A stretch of 12,091 nt of DNA. Origin: CAZPUI01 sp964415525 (GTDB lineage Bacteria > Acidobacteriota > Holophagae > Holophagales > Holophagaceae). Below the pieces are notes generated by a model. That model saw only the letters and a list, made by a program, of their open reading frames with translations. It was not told where the DNA came from and ran no database searches. Location: assembly GCA_964415525.1 (NCBI GenBank), contig CAYQAS010000127.1:1-12091 (forward strand), read 5' to 3'. Below are positions 6,183 through 12,091 of the stretch, in pieces; positions within the stretch are counted from its first letter, which is position 1; each line of letters starts with the position of its first letter. Position numbers and translations under genes: made by a program.

Positions 6183-7361
6183 ATGCTCTCGCTGCCGCCG
6201 CTCTATCCCATCACTGACCCCCGATTGGATCTGTCCTTGTCCGAGCAGATCCGGCGTCTGGGCGCGGCGGGCTTTCCCCTGGTGCAATTCCGAGGCAAGC
6301 CACTGGACGCAAAGGCCCAGTGGAAGGAACTGCGGGAGGCCCTGGCGGCATCTGCCGCTGCGGGTGGCTGGCCGAACATCGTGGTGAACGACCGGGCGGA
6401 TCTGGCGATTCTGGCGGCCCAAGAGGGCCTGGCGCCCTGGGGGCTGCACCTGGGACAGGACGACCTGCCGCCTTCCGAGGCCCGGCGTCTGCCGGGGCTG
6501 GGGGCGGTTCATATCGGTACGAGCACCCACGCCCTGGGGGAATGGGTGGAAATCGATCCCGCCTGCGATCACGCAGGCGTGGGCCCTTTCCGCGGCACGG
6601 CCTCCAAGGGGGACCATGCGGAACCGATTGGTTTGGAGGGACTGCGGGAGGGCTGTCGCCGCCTTCGTGAGCGGGATCTCGCACCGGTGGCCATCGGCGG
6701 TCTGACCCTGGCGGACCTGCCGGACATCTATGCCGCAGGTGCGGAATCCGCGGCGATGATCGGCGAAGTGGCTCGGGCGGAGAACCCATCCGAGCTGCTC
6801 TGGCAGGCCCAGGTGGCGCGCTGGCGGGTGCGCCCGTTGGTGCGATCGGGCCAGGGCATCGTCCTGGCCGGGGGGAGCGGTTCTGGCAAGAGCAGCCTGG
6901 GTGCGGTCTTGTCAGTCAAATCCGGTCTGCCGCTGGTGGATCTGGATGCGGCGATCGAGGCGGCGGAGGGGCGATTGATCCCGGAGATCTTCGCCTCGGA
7001 TGGAGAATCCACCTTCCGGGAGCTGGAGGCCCGCCACGCTCGCGAGGCCTTGGGCGCGCCGTGCGTCCTGGCCCTCGGCGGAGGCGCCTGGGAGCGGGAG
7101 GAACTCCGCGATGCGGTGTTTGAATCCGGCTTTTCCGCCCTATGGCTTGCGGAGGTTCCGGAAAAGGCGTGGGCGCGGGTGGGGGGTGACCCTGCACGAC
7201 CCTTGGCTCAGGAGCGTGCCACCTTCCTGTCGCGGTACCGGGCTCGGATGGCCCGCTGGAGCACTCTTCCGATGGTGCTTCCCCTGGGGCGGAACCTCGA
7301 GCAGCTGGCGAGCGCACTGCTTTTTCCAGAGGGACTCGATACGGGTTCCCAAGGGTCCTGA
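6183..7361 (+). CDS. thiE: Fused thiamine-phosphate synthase (ThiE) and shikimate kinase (AroK-like)
   Basis: A 392-residue two-domain cytoplasmic protein in one uninterrupted frame. Residues 1-205 form a ThiE TIM barrel that would join the pyrimidine and thiazole units of thiamine phosphate. LYPITD (7-12), QFRGK (35-39), NDRAD (69-73), GLHLGQDDL (87-95), GTSTH (112-116), GVGPFRGTASK (132-142) and VAIGGL (169-174) are present. Residues 220-385 look like shikimate kinase, which phosphorylates shikimate with ATP. This part has P-loop GGSGSGKSS (230-238), the D253-L-D255 acidic pair, GESTFR with R279, GGG (299-301) and DPARPL (336-341, lid). The usual R-x-P-x-Y substrate helix is divergent (SRYRARMARW). 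The ATG at 6183 is chosen because the barrel begins at once and a -10-like element precedes it. GTG at 6150, with AGGGGA five bases upstream, would add 11 residues. The fusion is unusual and links two unrelated pathways. Confidence 0.9.
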   Translation: MLSLPPLYPITDPRLDLSLSEQIRRLGAAGFPLVQFRGKPLDAKAQWKELREALAASAAAGGWPNIVVNDRADLAILAAQEGLAPWGLHLGQDDLPPSEARRLPGLGAVHIGTSTHALGEWVEIDPACDHAGVGPFRGTASKGDHAEPIGLEGLREGCRRLRERDLAPVAIGGLTLADLPDIYAAGAESAAMIGEVARAENPSELLWQAQVARWRVRPLVRSGQGIVLAGGSGSGKSSLGAVLSVKSGLPLVDLDAAIEAAEGRLIPEIFASDGESTFRELEARHAREALGAPCVLALGGGAWEREELRDAVFESGFSALWLAEVPEKAWARVGGDPARPLAQERATFLSRYRARMARWSTLPMVLPLGRNLEQLASALLFPEGLDTGSQGS

Positions 7362-7421
7362 GGGTCCTGCCGATGGGCCCATGGTGCCCTTGGACCTGTG
7401 CCACACTGGAGCCTGCTCCCC

Positions 7422-8162
7422 ATGGATCTCATCCTCTCCGACATTCACGCCAACCTGCCGGCCCTCAAGGTCGTCCTCAGGTATGCCAAGCGCCGAGCCA
7501 TCCAGCGTTTCGTATTTCTGGGAGATCTGGTGGGCTACGGGGGTCAACCCAATCAGGTGTTGGACCTGATCATGCACCTGCGGCCCCGCTTCGTGGTTCG
7601 TGGAAACCATGATCGGGCCTGCGCCTTTCCGGGGACCGACCAGTTCTTCAGCATGCCGGCACGCATGGCGGCCTTCTGGACTCGGGAACACCTGACTCGG
7701 GAGCACCTGCGCTTCTTGCAGGAACTGCCGCAGGGCATGCAGGATGTGGAAGGTCAGTACGCCATCGCCCACGGGGCGCCCCGGGACGAGGACACCTACC
7801 TGCTGCATCCCCGGGAGGCCCTTGCGGCCTTCCATGGTTTCGAGGGGCATCTCTGCTTCTATGGGCACACGCATCTGCCGGGGATCTACGAACTGGATGA
7901 GGTTGCAGGTACCCTCACCTCGCGGGTTCCGGAGGCGGGCTCCTGGGTCAACTTGAAGGAGGGCTGCCGCTATCTCATCAATCCGGGAAGCGTGGGGCAA
8001 CCACGGGACCGCGATCCGCGACTCAGCTTCATGACCTACGATCCGGATCGGCGGCGACTCCGGTTGCATCGGCTTGAATACGACATCGGCGCCGCCGCCA
8101 GGGGCATTCTTGAGGCTCACCTGCATCCCAATCTTGCCGAACGCCTTCGTCACGGCATCTGA
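7422..8162 (+). CDS. Calcineurin-like metallophosphoesterase
   Basis: A 246-residue soluble dimetal phosphoesterase of the YfcE/MJ0936-like group (Metallophos_2). The metal-binding motifs are in order: SDIHAN (D7, H9), GDLVGYG (34-40), GNHD (61-64), AHGAP (H117) and GHTH (148-151). INPGSVGQPRD (186-196) is the usual late signature. The natural substrate is not known; such proteins hydrolyse phosphodiesters or phosphomonoesters. The ATG at 7422 is preferred because the domain starts directly with it; GGAG at 7408-7411 lies 10 nt upstream. An in-frame GTG at 7398 would add eight unlikely residues. It lies 60 bp after thiE-aroK and 21 bp before the PilZ-like gene, so it is probably co-transcribed with the latter. 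Confidence 0.92.
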   Translation: MDLILSDIHANLPALKVVLRYAKRRAIQRFVFLGDLVGYGGQPNQVLDLIMHLRPRFVVRGNHDRACAFPGTDQFFSMPARMAAFWTREHLTREHLRFLQELPQGMQDVEGQYAIAHGAPRDEDTYLLHPREALAAFHGFEGHLCFYGHTHLPGIYELDEVAGTLTSRVPEAGSWVNLKEGCRYLINPGSVGQPRDRDPRLSFMTYDPDRRRLRLHRLEYDIGAAARGILEAHLHPNLAERLRHGI

Positions 8163-8183
8163 CGCTTCATTCGGGACCTCTCC

Positions 8184-8879
8184 ATGACCGCTGCCTCCTC
8201 CATCGACCCCTCCTTTCTGGAAGCGCTGCTCCGGCAGGCCGAGCGGCTTCAATCCAGTGCGACCCTCCGTCAGGTGGGCTCCCGCAGGATTCTGGGGGAT
8301 CTGCAAGTGGCGACCCTGGAAATACCGACGGCCGTGGTGCTCACCTGGGATAACGGCCGCGAGCAGGCACCGGCCCCGGGATCCGAGGTCATTCTCACCC
8401 TGGTGGTGGGCGATGAGGTCCACACGCTGCGAGCCGTCTTGGTGGAGGCCATCCAGCCTCACCTTCGCGTGACCTGGCCCTCCGAGTTGCTGGAGACCGG
8501 CGCGCGCACGCGCCTGCGGGTGGCGGCTCCGGACCAGACGCCCCTGGAGGCTCGGCTGTGCCAGGAGGGAGCCTGCCGAGAAGCCGAATTGCTGCATCTC
8601 ACCGAATCGGGCATGGCGCTGGCGGTGGATGCGCCCTTCGTGACCGAAGTCGGAGACGAACTCCTGGTGGAAACGGAACTCCCCGGGGGGCGCCTCCTCG
8701 AAGTCGCCTGTCGGGTGATGCAGGTGACATTACCCACGTCTTCATCTAAGCGCTATCAGGTGGAACTGAGCTTTCACAGGCTGTTGCCGGAGGCCCGGGA
8801 AACCCTCCAGCGCTTCATCCAGGCTCGCCGGACCGACCGCTCCGAGATGCTGCGATCGGAGGGGCCACAGGTCGGCTAA
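8184..8879 (+). CDS. PilZ-like protein with a degenerate c-di-GMP motif
   Basis: A 231-residue soluble protein. Residues 35-100 form a beta-rich N-terminal domain like the YcgR type. The C-terminal PilZ-like barrel runs from about 106 to 215 and opens with RTRLR (R108, R112), which fits the RxxxR c-di-GMP-binding motif. The second motif, normally D/N-x-S-x-x-G, reads H138-L-T-E-S-G143, so Asp/Asn and Ser are replaced by His and Thr. The end YQVELSFHRLLPEARETLQR (191-210) is typical of PilZ proteins. Binding of c-di-GMP is therefore uncertain. The gene follows the phosphoesterase by 21 bp, likely in one operon, with only a weak GGGA-like ribosome binding site. The PilZ assignment rests on these motifs and the fold pattern alone. 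Confidence 0.72.
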   Translation: MTAASSIDPSFLEALLRQAERLQSSATLRQVGSRRILGDLQVATLEIPTAVVLTWDNGREQAPAPGSEVILTLVVGDEVHTLRAVLVEAIQPHLRVTWPSELLETGARTRLRVAAPDQTPLEARLCQEGACREAELLHLTESGMALAVDAPFVTEVGDELLVETELPGGRLLEVACRVMQVTLPTSSSKRYQVELSFHRLLPEARETLQRFIQARRTDRSEMLRSEGPQVG

Positions 8880-8926
8880 CGCGCCAACCAAACGTGCCCA
8901 GCTCCGCAAGCCGCAGGCGAGCGGGA

Positions 8927-8947
8927 GGACCGCACGGTGTGCGGTCC
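8927..8947 (+). terminator. GC-rich hairpin after the PilZ-like gene, next to the arnD promoter
   Basis: GGACCGCAC (8927-8935) and GTGCGGTCC (8939-8947) pair perfectly over nine bases with a GGT loop. It lies 48 bp past the stop codon of the PilZ-like gene. There is no T run, so it is not a classical intrinsic terminator. The candidate -10 element of arnD begins two bases after it. It may end the upstream transcript, act as an operator, or both. Confidence 0.5.
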
Positions 8948-8949
8948 GA

Positions 8950-8955
8950 TAGACT
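8950..8955 (+). promoter_or_regulatory. Candidate -10 element (TAGACT) for arnD, leaderless type
   Basis: TAGACTGG ends so that the hexamer is 6 nt upstream of the ATG at 8962. The intervening GGGGGA is too close to serve as a normal Shine-Dalgarno sequence. The arrangement repeats before uvrD and, nearly, before thiE-aroK. No -35 consensus is visible; the expected place falls in the hairpin. Confidence 0.5.
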
Positions 8956-8961
8956 GGGGGA

Positions 8962-9855
8962 ATGAGCACCGACATCAGCCTTCGCGTCGACGTGGACACC
9001 CTGGAGGGGAGTCTGAAAGGCATCCCTTCGCTGCTCAGGGCCCTGGATCGTCACCAGATGCAGGCCAGTTTCTATTTCTCGTTCGGCCCCGACAATTCCG
9101 GCAAGGCCATCCGCCGAATCTTCCGCAAGGGATTCCTGGACAAGATGCGCCGCACCAACGGGGCCAAGCTGTACGGCTTCAAGACCATGATGTACGGCGT
9201 CCTGCTTCCGGCCCCCATCATCCACAAGCGGGCGGCGGCGGAGATGCGAGCTGCTCGGGAGGCCGGGCACGAGGTGGCGATCCATGGTTGGGATCATGTT
9301 CAGTACCACGATCTGTTGGACCGCAAGAGTCGACAGTGGCTGTCGGACTGGTACGCCCGTGCTCATGAGGCCTTCGAAGGCGTCTTTGGAGAGAAGGCCA
9401 GGGGCGCGGTCAGCCCTGCTTGGCGGTGCAACGACACGACCCTGGAGCTGCAGGAGGCCTATGGTCTCGACTATGCCGGTGACTGCCGTGGTCATGCGCC
9501 GTTCTATCCCATCGTGAAGGGCAGGACTCTGCAAACGCTGCAGGTGCCCACGACGCTTCCGACCCTTGATGAGCTGGTGGGGCTGGACGGGCGCACACCG
9601 GACGACGTCGTTCGGGAAGTGCTGGATCTGCTGCGGCCCGAATCGCTGAACGTCTATGCCCTTCACACAGAGGTCGAGGGGGGGGCCCTGGCAGACACCT
9701 TTGAGGCCTTTCTCTCGGGGCTGACGGAGCGAGGCGTGCGGGCTCGCACCCATGCGGGCTGGGTGCCGGAATTGAAGGCGGCAAACCCACCGGCCAAGGT
9801 GATCGAACGGAAGGAAATTCCTGGCCGTGCGGGATGGGTGAGCCTGGAAGGCTGA
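8962..9855 (+). CDS. arnD: ArnD-like deformylase (polysaccharide deacetylase family)
   Basis: A 297-residue member of the NodB/polysaccharide deacetylase fold, close in length and sequence pattern to ArnD. ArnD removes the formyl group from undecaprenyl-phosphate 4-deoxy-4-formamido-L-arabinose in the lipid A aminoarabinose pathway at the inner membrane. Hallmarks are LRVDVDT with metal-binding D10/D12 (7-13), FYFSFGPDNSG (37-47), KMRRTNGAKLYG (61-72), HGWDH (108-112, metal ligands), DCRG (174-177), VPTTLPTLDE (195-204) and LHTEVEG with H235 (234-240). The other arn genes are not in the window, so the substrate could be another formylated or acetylated lipid-linked sugar. The glycosyltransferase gene follows 36 bp later and may be a functional partner. 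The ATG at 8962 is supported by family alignment and the TAGACT element upstream. Confidence 0.88.
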   Translation: MSTDISLRVDVDTLEGSLKGIPSLLRALDRHQMQASFYFSFGPDNSGKAIRRIFRKGFLDKMRRTNGAKLYGFKTMMYGVLLPAPIIHKRAAAEMRAAREAGHEVAIHGWDHVQYHDLLDRKSRQWLSDWYARAHEAFEGVFGEKARGAVSPAWRCNDTTLELQEAYGLDYAGDCRGHAPFYPIVKGRTLQTLQVPTTLPTLDELVGLDGRTPDDVVREVLDLLRPESLNVYALHTEVEGGALADTFEAFLSGLTERGVRARTHAGWVPELKAANPPAKVIERKEIPGRAGWVSLEG

Positions 9856-9891
9856 CAAGGTTTGCATTTTAAGTGTGAGGTAACAGGAACG

Positions 9892-10695
9892 ATGAAAACT
9901 TCACTCCAGATCATCACCACTTGCAAAGGTCGACTCGATCACCTTGAACGGACCCTGCCGACTTGGCTGGCACACACGCCCTTTGATGTGATTGTCGTGG
10001 ACTTCGACTGCCCTGATCGCTGTGCTGACTGGGCAGAGGCCCTCTCGCCTCGGGTTCATGTGGTGCGTGTGCCTGACCGGCCGGTCTTTAACGCCAGTGA
10101 GGCCCGAAATGCTGGCCTCCGTGTGGCTGAGTCGCAGTGGGTGTGCTTCATTGATGCCGATGTGCTGCTGACCCCCTGTTTCGCTGCTGCGGCTTCTACG
10201 CTGGACCGCGACTCCCATTTCTACCTCGTGGATCAAGCGGAAGGGGATCTTTACGGGACCATGGTCGCGCCCCTCGATGTGGTGCGGGGACTTGGCGGTT
10301 TCGATGAGGCCATCCTCGGATGGGGGTGCGAAGACATGGACATGCGGCGTCGGTTGGAAGGGCGCGGACTCCGTGCAGCGCATCTGCCACGGGCTTGCTT
10401 TGACTTCATCCCCCATGGGGATGACCGAAGATCCATCGTGCACACCTTGAAGGGCAGGGGGCTCTTGATCAACCAGCTCTACATTGATGCCAAGCAGGCT
10501 TCCATGGGCGCGCTCCGACGAGAGCTTTCGTTGGTTGAACGCAGGGCACTCTATGGGCAGGTGGCAAACATGGCCCATCGACTGTCGGGGACTGCCCTGC
10601 CAGAGCTGCATCTGGCAACCCCCTGGGACGGGTGGTGCCCTGGCATCGAGGCCCGGATCCGCTTGGATTTCGAGTTCCGGCCTGCTCGGGTCTGA
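9892..10695 (+). CDS. Family 2 glycosyltransferase with galactosyltransferase-type C-terminal region
   Basis: A 267-residue GT-A fold glycosyltransferase without membrane segments. The nucleotide-binding start is LQIITTCKGRLDHLERTL (5-22), with VIVVDFDCPD (33-42) and NASEARNAGL (67-76) following. The metal/nucleotide DxD motif is FIDAD (D88, D90). The acceptor region GLGGFDEAILGWGCEDMDMR (133-152) matches the Glyco_transf_7C pattern, with E147-D148 as likely catalytic residues. Sugar and acceptor are unknown; a surface glycan is probable given the ArnD-like gene 36 bp upstream. ATG at 9892 is chosen over an in-frame ATG at 9862, because the domain begins right after it. Possible ribosome binding sites are GAGGT (9877-9881) and AGGA (9885-9888). 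Its GC content seems slightly below that of its neighbours. Confidence 0.88.
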   Translation: MKTSLQIITTCKGRLDHLERTLPTWLAHTPFDVIVVDFDCPDRCADWAEALSPRVHVVRVPDRPVFNASEARNAGLRVAESQWVCFIDADVLLTPCFAAAASTLDRDSHFYLVDQAEGDLYGTMVAPLDVVRGLGGFDEAILGWGCEDMDMRRRLEGRGLRAAHLPRACFDFIPHGDDRRSIVHTLKGRGLLINQLYIDAKQASMGALRRELSLVERRALYGQVANMAHRLSGTALPELHLATPWDGWCPGIEARIRLDFEFRPARV

Positions 10696-10706
10696 GCCCA
10701 TCCCGA

Positions 10707-10720
10707 GGGCAGCGCTGCCC
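10707..10720 (+). terminator. 14-bp perfect palindrome between glycosyltransferase and uvrD
   Basis: GGGCAGCGCTGCCC is fully self-complementary and lies 11 bp after the glycosyltransferase stop; CTCGGG (10685-10690) and CCCGAG (10702-10707) could form a second stem across the stop codon. No T run follows. It directly abuts the candidate -10 element of uvrD, so it may be a terminator or an operator. Function is inferred from position only. Confidence 0.4.
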
Positions 10721-10726
10721 TACACT
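10721..10726 (+). promoter_or_regulatory. Candidate -10 element (TACACT) for uvrD, leaderless type
   Basis: TACACTGG is placed so that the hexamer ends 6 nt before the ATG at 10733, with GGAGGG between. The spacing equals that before arnD. GGAGG is only one base from the ATG, too near for normal Shine-Dalgarno use. No -35 consensus is visible. Confidence 0.5.
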
Positions 10727-10732
10727 GGAGGG

Positions 10733-12091
10733 ATGGATGTCACCCGCGACCCGAACCACCCCCTGCTCCGCAACCTGAACCCTCCTCAGCGGGAGGCCGT
10801 GATGCACCGGGATGGGCCTCTCCTGATCCTTGCGGGTGCCGGTTCGGGAAAGACCACGGTGATCACCCGGAGGATCGCGTGGCTTGTGGAGGAGGAGGGC
10901 ATCCACCCGTCTTCCATCCTGGCGGTGACCTTCACCAACAAGGCTTCTGAGGAGATGCGCGAGCGTGTCCAGAAGCTGGTGAGCGTGCCCACGGAGCAGC
11001 TCTGGGTGAGCACCTTCCACAGCTTCTGCACCCGTATCCTGCGTCGGGAGGGCGATCGCACCCCCGTGGGCCGGGACTTCGTCATCTTCGATCCCTCGGA
11101 TCAGCGGGCCCTGGTCAAACAGGTCATCACCGAGCTGAAGCTGCCGGAGAAGCAGTTCCATCCGAATCGTGTATTGGAGTCCATCAGCGATTTCAAGAAC
11201 CGCTGCCTCCTGCCTGAAGAGGCCAGGGAAGAGGCCCTGGATCCGTGGACCCGCAAGCTGGTGGAGGCCTACGCGCTCTATCAGCAGGGCCTGCGCAACC
11301 ACCGCGCCTGCGATTTCGACGACCTGCTGCTTTATACCGAGCGGCTCTTCCGCGATTCGGTGATGCGGGAGGTGTACGGGAACCGCTTCCGCTACCTGCT
11401 GGTGGACGAATACCAGGACACGAACCGGGCCCAGTATCTGCTGGTCCTGCACCTCGCCCAGCAGCACCACAACCTCTGCGTGGTGGGCGACGAAGACCAG
11501 TCCATCTATGGCTGGCGCGGCGCGGACATCCGCAACATCCTCGACTTCCAGCGGGATTTCCCCGAGGCCATCCAGATCAAGCTGGAGCAGAACTACCGAA
11601 GCACCCAGCAGATTTTGGACGCCGCCTCCAAGGTCATCGAGAACAACAGTCAGCGATTGGGGAAGACCCTCTGGACGGATCTGGGGGAGGGCGAAAAGCT
11701 CACCTTCAAGCTGGTCGACGAGGGACGCGTTGAGGCCGAGTGGGTGGTGTCGCGCATCCGCGAGTTCCGTGCCCAGGATCCGAAGCAGCGCATCGCCGTG
11801 CTCTACCGCGCCAACTGGCAGAGTCGCCCCCTGGAAGAGGCCCTGCGGGCCGTGAACATGCCCTACAAGCTCGTGGGAGGCACCAAGTTCTATGAACGCC
11901 AGGAGGTCAAGGACCTGCTGGCCTACCTGCGATTGGCCTCCAATCCCTTCGATCTGGTGAGTTTCCGGCGCTCGGTGTCGAGCCCCACGCGCGGGGTCGG
12001 GCCCACGACGATGGCCAAGATCGAGGCGGCGATTCCCCCGGAAGGTACGCCGCTGGAGGGTGTGGTCGCGTTGCTAAGAAGTGGCGAGCTC
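10733..12091 (+). CDS. uvrD: UvrD/PcrA-type DNA helicase, N-terminal part (runs off the window)
   Basis: The first 453 residues of a superfamily 1 3'-5' DNA helicase, involved in nucleotide excision and mismatch repair and in clearing stalled complexes. The motifs appear in order: Q-motif LNPPQREAV (15-23), Walker A AGAGSGKTT (34-42), motif Ia AVTFTNKASEEM (64-75), STFHSFC (93-99), Walker B LLVDEYQDTN (222-231), motif III GDEDQSIYGWRGAD (252-265) and motif IV EQNYRST (285-291). The family is usually 650-750 residues, so the 2B and C-terminal regions lie beyond 12091. The frame is open to the edge. The ATG at 10733 is used; the ATG at 10737 is out of frame. PcrA and UvrD cannot be told apart here; Rep is less likely. 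Confidence 0.96.
   Translation, partial: MDVTRDPNHPLLRNLNPPQREAVMHRDGPLLILAGAGSGKTTVITRRIAWLVEEEGIHPSSILAVTFTNKASEEMRERVQKLVSVPTEQLWVSTFHSFCTRILRREGDRTPVGRDFVIFDPSDQRALVKQVITELKLPEKQFHPNRVLESISDFKNRCLLPEEAREEALDPWTRKLVEAYALYQQGLRNHRACDFDDLLLYTERLFRDSVMREVYGNRFRYLLVDEYQDTNRAQYLLVLHLAQQHHNLCVVGDEDQSIYGWRGADIRNILDFQRDFPEAIQIKLEQNYRSTQQILDAASKVIENNSQRLGKTLWTDLGEGEKLTFKLVDEGRVEAEWVVSRIREFRAQDPKQRIAVLYRANWQSRPLEEALRAVNMPYKLVGGTKFYERQEVKDLLAYLRLASNPFDLVSFRRSVSSPTRGVGPTTMAKIEAAIPPEGTPLEGVVALLRSGEL

Noticed and set aside
7140..8597. Long minus-strand open frame (485 codons) opposite the phosphoesterase and PilZ-like genes
   Set aside because: It runs antisense to three well-supported genes, has no recognisable motifs, and reflects high-GC codon bias in the real frames.
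10469..11470. Minus-strand 333-codon frame opposite the glycosyltransferase and uvrD
   Set aside because: The opposite strand encodes complete helicase motifs in order; the antisense product matches nothing recognisable.

Overview
The window comes from the chromosome of a high-GC Gram-negative bacterium. Most of it has the GC-rich codon use of one genome. An ArnD-type deformylase (lipid A or undecaprenyl-linked aminoarabinose chemistry) argues for an outer membrane. Acidobacteriota (Holophagae-like) is my best guess from the overall style, but this is a weak inference. Positions 440-1440 are clearly more AT-rich than the rest and look acquired.

Left end (1 to about 1640): the tail of an integron cassette array. 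Three closely similar attC recombination sites (one cut by the window edge, then 351-438 and 1441-1527) bound two cassettes. The first, about 380 bp, has no convincing gene. The second carries a SAM-dependent methyltransferase with an N-terminal CxxC...CxxC zinc-type motif. After the last attC a further short reading frame starts but seems to be cut off, and no closing attC was found. The site orientation puts the integrase and attI to the left, outside the window. Positions 1640-1933 hold nothing I can assign.

Minus-strand operon (6087 down to 1934): cbiM, a CbiL/NikL-like membrane-anchored component, cbiQ, cbiO and cobQ. This is an ECF-type cobalt/nickel uptake transporter followed by cobyric acid synthase. 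Spacings are short or overlapping as far as cbiO, so metal uptake and corrinoid amidation are probably co-expressed. The CbiO ATPase has Val in place of the invariant Walker A Gly.

Plus-strand genes (6183 to the end): a fused thiamine-phosphate synthase/shikimate kinase, a calcineurin-type phosphoesterase, a PilZ-like protein, an ArnD-like deformylase, a family 2 glycosyltransferase and the N-terminal 453 residues of a UvrD/PcrA helicase. Three of these (thiE-aroK, arnD, uvrD) have a TANNNTGG element ending 5-6 nt before the ATG. That pattern suggests promoters making leaderless mRNAs; at two of them a GC-rich palindrome lies immediately upstream.

The items most worth a second look are the ThiE-shikimate kinase fusion, the integron tail, the TANNNT-ATG pattern and the Walker A change in CbiO.
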